Source: Chondrosia reniformis
Taxonomy: Eukaryota; Porifera; Demospongiae; Chondrillida; Chondrillidae
NCBI GenBank assembly: GCA_947172415.1
Contig: OX359191.1
Span: forward strand, 4,898,001 to 4,962,000
Length of the DNA: 64,000 nucleotides
Direction of reading: 5' to 3'
Within the stretch, counting starts at the first letter, position 1, and each line of letters starts with the position of its first letter. Below are positions 1 through 9,419 of this stretch, piece by piece. Under the pieces are notes generated by a model. That model was not told the DNA's origin. It ran no database searches and worked only from the letters and a program-made list of their open reading frames with translations. The position numbers were made by a program, and so were the translations under genes.

Positions 1-105
1 AACGAATTGAGGAGGAGACTCCACAAAGTGTGGCACTCTCACCTCAATGGTAAGAATGCTGCAGAAGCCTCTAACATGTTGTGTGCCTCTCTTTTGAGAT
101 ACTCT
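1..105 (+). mobile_element. R2/R4-type LINE fragment (reverse transcriptase C-terminal side), copy A
   Basis: These bases match the LINE copy at 60832-64000 (around 63594-63698) and the reverse complement of 19578-19682 almost base for base. The encoded stretch begins RRRLHKVW and runs through NGKNAAEASNML to LLRYS, which lies downstream of the YMDD motif in the other copies. Homology stops at position 105, where Gypsy sequence begins. The 3' tail of the same LINE reappears at 3839-3982, so this is the left half of a forward copy split by the Gypsy element. About 1.4 kb of LINE sequence between the halves is missing. The element continues left of the window. Confidence 0.85.
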
Positions 106-290
106 TTATACTATTATTCGACGATAGTCCGCAATACAGACAGTTCACACAAGTCTCAATTAATTATCTCTACAATGACCTTACAATAAAAAGATAAAAA
201 CTATTGTTCTCTCAGGAAGTTATGTCATCCCAATATTTAACTATCACTAAATAATAAACAGCTAGCTAAGCAGTTCTAGATCACGCCACA
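106..290 (-). repeat. 3' LTR of the Gypsy element (probably partial)
   Basis: On the minus strand this segment starts TGTGGCGTGATC directly after a purine-rich tract, as an LTR should, and runs 185 bp to the LINE junction at 105/106. It contains AGTATAAAG near its end, a possible TATA box. The far end does not finish in the expected CA, and there is no second LTR to compare, so it may be truncated. The start is well placed by the polypurine tract; the end is an inference from where LINE homology stops. Confidence 0.6.
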
Positions 291-1551
291 TCTCCCTTTC
301 TCCAGTAATTGAGGCGATCAGGAGGGCCAACAAAAGTTCCTGTGCGAGAACGGGTATTGTGGCTTTGTGTTTCTTGAGTTTGTGGGCCATCATCATTTTG
401 TGTGTTGACTTCTGCTCTCGCGTTTAAATGAAAGCAGTTTCTTCTTACTTGTCCAGTAGGGGTTTCGACCAGGTAAAACCCAGGAGCAATATCTCACTGT
501 ATCACACGTCCTGGCACCTGTTCATCATTGGTGCGCACCCATACCGCCTGTTCATCAGACAACGGGTCTGAGGATCTTGTGCAATGTCGAACATCATAGT
601 TGTCTTTTTGTTTTTCTTAAATTAGATATCTTTAAACTTGAAAGAATTGAGATATGACCACTGAGGCACTAGATTGAGTGTAGGTTGAGGAATGTCAGTG
701 CGCAACTTCCTTCCCATGAGCAATTCCGCTGGACTAAGTCCACACCAGGGGAAAGGTGTTGTCCTATAGCTAAGTAGAGCTATGTAAGGGTCAGCTGACT
801 TATCTAACAGGGATTTGACTGTCTTCACTGATTTCTCGGCTAACCCATTGCTTTGAGGGTAATGTGGGCTGCTTGTGTTGTGCTGAAATCTATATTGATC
901 TGCAAATTTTTGCATTTCTTTAGAACTGTATTGTGGACCATTGTCTGAAACAAGGGCAGCAGGGATTCCATGTCGTGAAAATAAAGTCTTGAGACTAGCA
1001 ATGACCTCCTTGGATGTAGTCCCGTTCATCTTTTGAACTTCAATGTATCTTGAAAAGTAATCTACAACAAGCAGGTAAACTTTTCCGTGAAGCTCAAAGA
1101 GATCTGTGCCTATTTTCTCCCATGGAAATTTAGGTAATGGGGACAAAATCATGGGTTCCCTATGAGGTGTAGCAGCTGCCATACAAGTAGGACAAGCTTT
1201 GATATAATCTTCCACCTGCCGAGATACCCCTGGCCACCAAACTGATGAATTAACACGAAGGCGACGTTTTTGAATGCCTTGGTGACCACAATGAATCTTC
1301 TCTAAGATCTGTTTTTGCATGATTTTGGGAATCACTATGTGTCCCTCATAAAGAAGAAGATTGTCAGAAAGGGTAAGGGCATTTCGCTCTGGCCAAAACC
1401 TGAGAGTTTTCCCCTTTAATCTATCACGACTAGGCCATCCATTTTTGCAAAAGGTGATCAGTTGAGAACAGGTTTCATCTGCATGTTGGGCCTCCTTGTA
1501 TGTCTCCAATGTAGACCTTTTTGCTGGTAGGAAAGATGTCATTGACTCCAT
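281..1551 (-). pseudogene. Gypsy integrase with C-terminal tail (broken)
   Basis: The open part, 622-1551, holds an HHCC zinc-binding region (HCGHQGIQKRR, then CPTC) followed by the integrase core: DLFELHGKVYLLVVDYFSRY carries the first Asp, LVSDNGPQY the second Asp, and HYPQSNGLAEKSVK the Glu. These residues catalyse 3'-end processing and strand transfer of the retroelement cDNA. A stop at 622 follows FKFKDI, but the protein resumes in another frame (around 618 downwards: DNYDVRHC, then VWVRTNDEQVPGRVIQ). A TGA follows near 497, and the frame is then open (GFYLVETPTGQVRRNCFHL) to a stop at about 281, overlapping the LTR. The start given is an in-frame ATG within a polyprotein, not a real initiation site. 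Confidence 0.9.
291..303 (-). other. Polypurine tract of the Gypsy element
   Basis: Minus strand GGAGAAAGGGAGA lies immediately upstream of the LTR start TGTGG. A purine run at this position primes plus-strand DNA synthesis in LTR retrotransposons. Confidence 0.6.
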
Positions 1552-1587
1552 AAAAGAATCTGTTTTTATGGCTTCTCCATTGTCCTT

Positions 1588-1935
1588 TTAATCTGCTGCT
1601 GACACAGGAGCCAGTGATAGAGTGTCTGCTGTGTATAAATGTTTTCCAGGTACATGACTAACCGTGTAGGCAAATCTAGCTAGCCTCAGTCTGAAGCGAA
1701 GAACTCTAGGTGGTAATGTATCCAGGTCCTTCTTGTTCAAAATTGCCACCAAGGGCTTGTGGTCTGTCTCCAGTTGGATATGTTTTCCTAAGATGTAGGT
1801 TGCAAATTTCTCACAGGCCCAGGTGACAGCTAAAGCTTCCTTTTTGATCTGTGCATATTGCCTCTCCACTTCCAATAAAGATCTGGAAGCATAAGAAATT
1901 GGCTTCCATTCATTCTGCTTTGATTGCTGCATCAA
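1588..1935 (-). pseudogene. Gypsy RNase H domain
   Basis: Residues show the Gypsy RNase H core: PISYASRSLLEVERQYAQIK, KEALAVTWACEKF and LETDHKPLVAI, with Glu and Asp metal ligands in place. The domain degrades the RNA strand of the RNA/DNA hybrid. A TAA at 1588-1590 is the only break before the integrase frame resumes, so one nonsense change separates the two. The upstream end of the domain (DASAYGIGAVL) is encoded before 1935 in the same frame; the junction to reverse transcriptase is frameshifted at about 1996-2005. Confidence 0.88.
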
Positions 1936-1975
1936 TACAGCTCCAATACCATATGCAGAGGCATCTGCACTTATC

Positions 1976-2953
1976 TTAGTTGGTGCCTCTGGATTGTATA
2001 TAGATAGCTAACACTGTAGGTTTAGTTAGCTCCTCTTTTAGTCTTCCAAACGCTATTTCTTGAGCAGAATCCCACATCCGCATCTTCTTATTACTGAGGA
2101 TTTCACGGAGTGGTTGACTCAGCTCCGCCACCTTGGGTGTAAATTTACTCAGCTGGTTGACCATGCCTAAGAATCTCCTCAACTCTGTCGTGGTCTTGGG
2201 TTGTTTCATCTGTATTATTGCAGTGGTCTTGTGAGGGTCTTGAGAGATGCCCTTTTCATCAATCACATGACCAAGGAAGTTAATATGTTTTTTGTTAAAC
2301 TCACACTTTTCCTGGTTAAGTGTCGCTCCAGCAGCTGTAATTTTCTGGAGTACCGAATGTAGCCTTTTATCATGCTCCTCTTGGTTGCCCCCAAAGATCA
2401 GTATGTCATCCATTTGGCATAATACTCCTTCCTGTCCATCCAGAATTTGATTCATCTGCTTCTGGAAGTGTTCTGGGGTGCTACTGATCCCAAAAGGTAG
2501 CCTGTTGAACTGGTATTTCCCAAAGGGTGTTATGAACGTAGTAAGATGGCATGAATGTTTGCCTAGGGGTACCTGCCAGAATCCTGAGTTGGCATCAAGC
2601 TTGCTGAAGATCGTTGCTCCTGTCAGTTTAGCCAGGGTGTCTTCCACTTTAGGTAAGGGGTGTAACTCCCTTAAAACACTTTCATTCAGTGGACGGAAAT
2701 CAACACAGATGCGAATAGCTCCTGGAACAACTACCATCCCTGCACACCATTCTATTGGTTCATTGACTTTGGCAATGACTCCAAGTGCTTCCATTCGTTG
2801 AAGCTCTGTTTGGATCCTTTTTAGCATAGGCAATGGGACATTTATTGGAGTAAAAAGAGCAAATGGCTTAGCATCTGGTTTCAACTTGATTTCGTATTCA
2901 TTGGGAAATGTACCTAGCCCATTGAACAGGACTGGGTATTGCTCTGGAATGGA
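1976..2953 (-). pseudogene. Gypsy reverse transcriptase
   Basis: The domain has the finger motif ICVDFRPLNES, palm motif A (IFSKLDANSGFWQVPL, catalytic Asp), motif B (FNRLPFGISSTPEHFQ) and motif C (QMDDILIFG). Motif C reads CQMDD where YxDD is usual, so the Tyr is replaced by Gln. The frame extends upstream of the ATG at 2884 to about 2953 (FNGLGTFPNEYEIKL). There it leaves the protease frame at a run of five T on the plus strand (2954-2958), which looks like a one-base slip. The 3' end is frameshifted at 1996-2005 by a small TATA-like insertion. Confidence 0.9.
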
Positions 2954-3636
2954 TTTTTCCCCATACTATCAGCTTGAGCCAGCAATTGCAATGCTTGAAT
3001 GGCAGGTAAACCTAACAGGTTGTGCTGTAACTGTGCCATTACATATACAGGTTGTTGACAGGACTTACCTTTGTGGGTCAAAGTGCATGTTACCTGACCT
3101 AGAACATCTAAGGCTTTCCTGTCAGGACCACACAAAACTTTGTTGGAGGTATCTAACTGTCCAACATTAAGCTCTTCCCAGGTTTTTCTGGAGATGGCAG
3201 TCACTTCTGCTCCAGTGTCCATTTTGAAGAGGACTTCTTTCCCTTGTACTCGTATAGTTTTGGTCCATGCATTGGTTTGTTTGGATAAGACGGCATCAAG
3301 GTATGCAAAATCATTATATTCCTCAGAGTTTTCTTGTGGCTGCTCATTAGCAGCAGTAACATCTCCAATGGTCCTTGCAGTGAAGCATTGGGATTTGTAG
3401 TGGCCTTTCTTTTTGCAAGAATGACAAATTACATCTTTTGCATGGCACTGATTGCGAGGATGTTCTCCTTTTCCACAACTAGTACATTTGTTTGCTGCTG
3501 TACTTTTTGGCCTCCTAGGAAATCTGTTTTGCTGCTTCTTGGCTTCCTTGTGGTCCTGTGAGCGATGAATATATTCAAGGGTTTTCTTCTCCTTGAAATC
3601 TTTCTCCAGGAATGCTTGCTGTTCGTGTACAGCCTC
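2914..3636 (-). pseudogene. Gypsy gag zinc knuckles and aspartic protease
   Basis: Reading from 3636 down, the frame is open for about 240 codons. It holds two CX2CX4HX4C zinc knuckles (CTSCGKGEHPRNQC and CHSCKKKGHYKSQC, at 3385-3486), a linker, and a retropepsin active site MDTGAEVTAIS at 3190-3222. Knuckles bind the RNA genome during packaging; the protease cuts the polyprotein. Gag and protease share one frame, so no gag-pol frameshift is used here. The ATG at 3222 lies inside the active-site motif and is not a start. The frame is cut from the gag part upstream by a single TGA at 3637-3639. Confidence 0.88.
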
Positions 3637-3846
3637 TCATTGGCGAATTATTTTTTTCGCGCCAGCAAGCGTGAGATCTGCGTCCATTTGTAAACGTTCT
3701 GACAAGGTTGAGTCACAAATGCCGAAGACCGGACGATCTTGGATCATTTCTTCTCTAAGGTCTCCATACGCACAGTCTTCTGCCAGTTGATAGACCCAGA
3801 TGATGAATTGTTGGGCCGATTCTGCGTCAATTGTCAAAGGAGGCAA
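3637..3846 (-). pseudogene. Gypsy gag fragment
   Basis: About 65 residues, including QFIIWVYQLAEDC, DRPVFGICDSTLSERLQ and DADLTLAGAKKI, resemble the C-terminal half of the capsid part of Mag-like Gypsy gag. The frame continues into the zinc knuckles except for the TGA at 3637-3639, which would be explained by CGA to TGA. The first codons (about 3838-3846) are TTG-led and probably belong to the abutting LINE 3' UTR. The gag N-terminus is absent. Confidence 0.75.
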
Positions 3847-3982
3847 AATTAAGGCTTCTGGCTAAAAACCCAAAGGAAGGTAAACATAACTGACTAAGGG
3901 TTGTCCAAGCCAGATACTCCTTGCCTTAGTAAACTAAGGCAAGAAGTAACAAGGTTCTCCATTAAGGCTTTTGTTTCTAAAG
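3839..3982 (+). mobile_element. 3' UTR end of LINE copy A
   Basis: The sequence matches the reverse complement of 18078-18235 over about 145 bp with scattered substitutions. In that copy it is continuous with the LINE's endonuclease region, so it is the 3' terminal part of the element. It ends GTTTCTAAAG at 3982 and is followed directly by the 13-bp array. Homology stops at about 3838, where truncated Gypsy gag begins, marking a deletion or recombination joint. Confidence 0.8.
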
Positions 3983-4340
3983 TAGGTTCTAGTACTAGTT
4001 ATACTAGTTACTAGGTAGGTACTAGTTGGATGTACTAGTTGTTTGAACTAGTTGTATGAACTAGTTGTATGTACTAGTTTTTTGTACTAGTTGTATGTAC
4101 TAATTGTATATACTAGTTTTATGTAATAGCTGTATGGTCTAGTACTAGTTATATTTACTAGTTGTAGGTTCTAGTTGTATGTACTAGTTGTGTACCCGGT
4201 GTAAGTACTAATTGTATGTACTAGTTGTAATACTAGTTGTATGTACTAGTTGTATCTACTAGATGTATGTCCTAGTTGTGTGTCATAGTTATACATACTA
4301 GTTGAATGTACTAATTGTATGTTCTAACTGTTTGTACTAG

Positions 4341-5982
4341 TTGTAAGTACTAGTTGTATGTAGTTGTTGTAAGTAGAAGTTGTATGTACTAGATGTATGT
4401 TCTAATTGAATGTACTAGTTTTATGTAGTAGTTGTATGTCCTAGTTATATTTACTAGTTGTAGGCTTTAGTAGTATGTACTAGTTGTATGTACTAATTGT
4501 GTATACTTTACTAGTTGTATGTACAAGTACTTGTTATATATACTAGTTGAAGGTTCTAATTGTATTTACTAGTTGTATGCACTAGTTTTAAGGACTAGTT
4601 GCATGAACTTGTTGTATATACTAGTTGTATCTACTAGTAGTATGGTCTAATTGTAAGTACTACTTGTATATATGTACTAGTTGTACGGTCTAGTTGTAAG
4701 TACTACTTGAAAGTATTATTTATATGTACTAGTCATATTTGTATTTACCAATTATATTTTGTAGTTGTACATTCTAGTTATATGTACTAGTTGTTTGTAC
4801 TAGACGTATGCACTAGTTGTATGTACAATTTATATGTACTAGGTATATGTACTAAGGTATATGTACTAGTTGTATGAATTAGCTGTATGGACTAGTTGTA
4901 GGGTCTAGTACTAGTTATACTAGGTACTAGGAAGGTACTAGTTGGATTTACTAGTTTTTCGTACTAGTTGTATGTACTAGGTTTTTGTACTAGTTATATG
5001 TACTAGTTGTAGGTACTAGTTGTATGTACTAGTTATATGTACTAGTTGTGGGTACTAGTTGTATGTACTGATTGTATGTACTAGTTGTATGAACTAGTAC
5101 ATACAATCAGTACTATTTACATGTACTAGTTGTATATGTATGTACTAGTTATATGTACTAGTTGTAAGTACTAGTTGTATGTAGTTGTTGTAAGTAGAAG
5201 TTGTATGTACTAGATGTATGTTCTAATTGAATGTACTAGTTTTATGTAGTAGTTGTATGTCCTAGTTATATTTACTAGTTGTAGGCTTTAGTAGTATGTA
5301 CTAGTTGTATGTACTAATTGTGTATACTTTACTAGTTGTATGTACAAGTACTTGTTATATATACTAGTTGAAGGTTCTAATTGTATTTACTAGTTGTATG
5401 CACTAGTTTTAAGGACTAGTTGCATGAACTTGTTGTATATACTAGTTGTATCTACTAGTAGTATGGTCTAATTGTAAGTACTACTTGTATATATGTACTA
5501 GTTGTACGGTCTAGTTGTAAGTACTACTTGAAAGTATTATTTATATGTACTAGTCATATTTGTATTTACCAATTATATTTTGTAGTTGTACATTCTAGTT
5601 ATATGTACTAGTTGTTTGTACTAGACGTATGCACTAGTTGTATGTACAATTTATATGTACTAGGTATATGTACTAAGGTATATGTACTAGTTGTATGAAT
5701 TAGCTGTATGGACTAGTTGTAGGGTCTAGTACTAGTTATACTAGGTACTAGGAAGGTACTAGTTGGATTTACTAGTTTTTCGTACTAGTTGTATGTACTA
5801 GGTTTTTGTACTAGTTATATGTACTAGTTGTAGGTACTAGTTGTATGTACTAGTTATATGTACTAGTTGTGGGTACTAGTTGTATGTACTGATTGTATGT
5901 ACTAGTTGTATGAACTAGTACATACAATCAGTACTATTTACATGTACTAGTTGTATATGTATGTACTAGTTATATGTACTAG
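4341..5982 (+). repeat. 821-bp higher-order tandem duplication within the array
   Basis: The block 4341-5161 is repeated at 5162-5982 and I saw no difference between them over the stretches compared, including rare variants (GTAGTTGTTGTAAGTAG and CTTTACTAGTTGTATGTACAA). Because flanking 13-bp units are highly diverged, such identity marks a recent duplication of a block of about 63 units. Confidence 0.85.
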
Positions 5983-6660
5983 TTGCATGTTCTAGTTATA
6001 CTTACTAGTTGTGTGTACTAGTTGTATGTACTAATTGTAGTACTAATTGCATGTTCTAGTTGTATGTACTAGTTGTATGTATTAGTTCTATGTACTTATT
6101 GCATGTATTTTACTAGTTGTATGTACTAAAACGTCCCATATTTACTAGTTAAACGAACTAATTGTATGTACTAGTAGTATGTACTAGTTGTATGGACTAG
6201 TTTTATGGACTAGTTTTATTTTCTAGTTGTATGTACTAGGACTCGATAAATTTACTAGTTTTAGGTACTAGTTGTATGTACTAGTTGTATGCACTAGTTG
6301 TATGCACTAGTTGTATGAACCAGTTACTAGATGTATGTACTACTTCTGTTTTCTAGATGTATATACTAGTTAATTGTACTAGCTTTATGGACTAGTCATA
6401 TGTACTAGTTGTTTGAACTAGTTGTATGTACTTATTGTATATACTCGTTACTAGTTGTATTAACTAGTTGAAGGTACTAGTTGTATGTACTATACTAGCT
6501 CTATTTACTAGTTGTACGTACTTCTTGAATGTACAAGTTGTATTTACTAGTTGTATGTACTAGTTGTTTTTATTAGTTGTATGTAGTTTGTGTATGTACT
6601 CCTTACTAGTTGAATGTACTAGTGGTATGTATTAGTTATATGAACTAATAGTATGTGTTA

Positions 6661-7059
6661 TACCATGCCGCTGAGGTTTATATGGGTTTTATACGTATGA
6701 GTCACGATGGCGAGTACGTATTTAAACCCATATACACCGAAACGCCGTGGTTTTAGTGATATATACTCCGTCATTTCTTATCATTATTTTGGAGGGACTT
6801 TCAGGATGGCTCATCTAGCATCTGGTTAGTTTTGCTTAAATGCTGACGACTTTATAGAATGCTCTTGTCCTGACTACTCCAATTGTCCTAAATGTAAGGA
6901 GAATTGTCCACCCTCCAAGTAGAAACATCTTGGTTTGTCATATTTGGGGAGGGATATAACAGAAATTAAGAAACCGATGGCAGTATATAGCATCTTAAAT
7001 TCTGTAATATCCCAGTTAGGAAATATATACACAGTCGGTTGCCCTGACAACGGGGTATA
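6661..7059. mobile_element. Foldback (hairpin) element, copy 1
   Basis: A non-array insertion whose sequence recurs at 42890-43241, in the same orientation, with about 80-85 % similarity by eye. The left part pairs with itself (ATACCATGCCGCTGAGG against CCGTGGTTT on the far side, and TATATGGGTTT against AAACCCATATA). A second hairpin near the right end pairs GGGATATAACAG with its inverse around GATGGCAGTATATAGC. No coding capacity is seen. It is a non-autonomous DNA element; no superfamily is assigned. Confidence 0.7.
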
Positions 7060-8960
7060 TGTACTCGTTATATTTACTAGTTGTAGGTACTAGTTATATT
7101 TACTGTTTGTATGTACTAGTACAAGTTATATTTACTATCTGTGGATACTAGTTGCATGTACTAGGACAAGTAATATTTTCTATTTCTATGTACTAGTTGT
7201 ATGTACTAGTTGTATATTCTAGTTGTATGTTCCAGTTATATGTACTACTTGTATGCACTAGTTGTACCTACTAGTTGTATGTACTAGATGTATGGACTAG
7301 TTTTATGTACTAGTTGTATGTTCTAGATGCATGTACTAGTTATATTTACTACTTGTATGTACTAGTTGTACGTACTAGTTGTATATACAAGTTTTATGGA
7401 CTAGTTTTATGGACTCGTTGTATGTACTAGTTGTATGTACTAGTTGTAGGTACTAGTTGTATGTACTAGTTTTATATCCTAGTTGTAAGAAGTAGTTGTA
7501 TATACTAGTTGTATGTACTCGTTGTAAGTACTACTTGTATGTACTAAATATATCTACTAGTTTTATGCACTAGTACTAGTTATATTTACTAGTTGTAGGT
7601 ACTAGTTGTATGTATTAGATGTAGGTACTATTTACTAGTTGTGTTACTAGTTGTATGTGCTAGTTGAATGCACTAGTACTAGTTATATTACTATCTTTAG
7701 GAACTAGTTGTATGTACTTGTTGTTTGTACTAGTTGTATGTATGAATTATATGTACTAGTTATATCTACTAGTTGTATGTACTATTTGTATGTAACAGTT
7801 CTGGTTATATTTATTATTTGTAGATACTTGTTGTATGCACTAGTTATAGCACTAGTTGCATGTACTAGTTCAATGTACCTGTTTTATGTACTAGTACTAG
7901 TTATATTTGCAATTTGTAGGTACGAGTTGTATGTACTAGTTGTACTTACTACTTACTAGTTGCATGGACTCGTTGTCTATAGTAGTTTTATGCACTAGTA
8001 GTAGGTACTAGTTGTTTGTACTCGTTACTAGTTGTATGTAGTAGTTGTATGTACGTGTTGTGTATATTAGATATATGTACTATTTGTATGTACTATTTGT
8101 ATACTAGTTTTATATACTAGTTGTAGTACTGGTGATATTTACTAGTTGCATGTACTAGCTGTAAGTACTAGGTGTAGGTACTGGTTGTATATATGTACAA
8201 GGACTGGTTATATTTACCAGTTGTAGGTAATAGTTGTATGTACTAGTTGTATGTACTCTTCACTACTTTAATGTAGTAGTTGTAGGTACTAGTTATATAT
8301 ACTAGCTGTATGTTCTAGTTGTATGTACTTGTTGTGTGTACTTGTTGTATATACTATTTGTATGTACTAGTTGTATGTATTAATTGTATTAACTAGTTCT
8401 CTGTCCTAGTTGTATGTACTAGTGGTACATACTAGTTGAAAGTACTAGTTGTATGTGCCAATTGCATGTACTAGTTGTATGTACTAGTTGTGTGGACTCG
8501 GTACTTTTGTAAGTACTAGATATTTGAACTAGTTGTATGTATTAGTTGTATGTACTAGAACTAGTTATATTTACTATTATTAAGTACTTGTTGTATGTAT
8601 TAGTTGTATGTATTAGTTGTATGTACTAGTTGTATGTACTAGTCGTACTTACTACTTACTAGTTGTATATACTAATTTCATGTACCAGTAATATGTACTA
8701 CTTGTATGTATTAGTTGAATGTATCACCTCTCTGTACTAGTTGTGTGTACTAGTTGTATGTACTCGTATTACGTACTAGTTGTATGCACTAGTTGTATGT
8801 ACTTGTTACTAGTTGTGTGTACTAGTTGTGTGTACTAGTTTTATGTTCAAGTTGTATTTCCCAGTTTTATGAAGTAGTTGTAGTTCTAGGTGTATGTACT
8901 AATTGTTTACCCTAGTTGAATGTACTAATTGTATATACTAGTTGTGTGTACTAGGTCTAT

Positions 8961-9419
8961 GATAAGCAAAAGTATTCACTGGAAGATATTATGGCAGACC
9001 AGCGAAGTAACTGAAGTCTAATCTTGGCTGGGGGACCAAAGTCCTATTAAAAATGGCAACTAGTGATTGCCTCCTAGTCATCCAAGAAGGAAAAATTCAT
9101 CAAAGAACCACAGACAGCTCTTTCTCCCTCATTTGGGCTCATCAATGTGGTACACTTCAATGATGGTGAGTTGGCTGACTTTCTTCACTTATTAATCTGC
9201 CACAAGTGAAACACTTGTGGTTTCGTAACAGGCAAAAAAGAAGGGCTACATTCTAAGCGAGACCAGGCGCTCACAACGAAAAAGGGGAATTAATTGCACT
9301 GAGCTAGGATGATAAGCAAAAGCATTCACTGGAAGATATTACGCCAGACCAGCCAAGTGACTGAAGTCTAATATTGGCTGGTGGACCGAAGTTCTATTAA
9401 ATATGTAGTTTTGAACTTT
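8961..9419 (-). mobile_element. Hammerhead-ribozyme repeat (retrozyme-like), 1.3 monomers, degenerate
   Basis: A 350-bp unit begins GATAAGCAAAAG at 8961, and its first ~108 bp recurs directly at 9311-9419. The minus strand carries a damaged hammerhead (9107-9153). The unit is related to the element at 24749-25309, sharing the CACAAGTGAAACACTTGTGG hairpin and the ATTGCACTGAGC / CTGAAGTCTAAT segments. Direct tandem monomers of about 350 bp with one hammerhead each are the layout described for metazoan retrozymes. It has no protein-coding capacity. The family assignment is an inference. Confidence 0.65.
9107..9153 (-). ncRNA. Degenerate hammerhead ribozyme
   Basis: On the minus strand stem I (GTACCACA with TGTGGTT), stem II (GCCC-AAATGA-GGG) and the GCTGTC cleavage region match the intact copy at 25123-25170. 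The core has changed from CTGATGAG to TTGATGAG and from CGAAAC to AGAAAG. Loss of core C3 should abolish self-cleavage. Confidence 0.65.

Larger units (their letters stand above)
106..3838 (-). mobile_element. Ty3/Gypsy LTR retrotransposon, 5'-truncated and decayed
   Basis: On the minus strand the order is gag C-terminal part, zinc knuckles, protease, reverse transcriptase, RNase H, integrase, polypurine tract and one LTR. This protease-RT-RNaseH-integrase order defines Ty3/Gypsy elements. The gag-pol frame is broken by at least two frameshifts plus several stops, so the copy is inactive. No 5' LTR or gag N-terminus is present: the 5' side ends abruptly against LINE 3' UTR sequence near 3838. 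It lies inside a forward LINE copy. Confidence 0.92.
3983..8960 (+). repeat. 13-bp minisatellite array, forward orientation
   Basis: Degenerate tandem copies of TACTAGTTGTATG, with changes such as ATATGTACTAG or TTGTAGGTACTAG. The unit contains the palindromes ACTAGT and GTAC. A recurring variant block starting TAGGTTCTAGTACTAG occurs at 3983, about 4903 and about 5724. The array is interrupted by a foldback element (6661-7059) and ends at a hammerhead-ribozyme element at 8961. Open frames in it are Tyr/Val/Leu-rich by-products of the repeat, not genes. Confidence 0.95.

Noticed and set aside
3840-3900. Intron 3' splice site before the Gypsy gag fragment (TTTGGGTTTTTAG)
   Set aside because: The same sequence occurs in the LINE 3' UTR at 18078-18235, so it is LINE sequence joined to truncated gag, not a Gypsy intron.
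7708-7959. Open frame within the 13-bp array giving a Tyr/Val/Cys/Leu-rich protein (also at 28991-29194 and 32338-32526)
   Set aside because: The composition follows directly from the repeat unit (YVLVV, CTSCM). There is no domain and no conservation, and it is interrupted by repeat variants.
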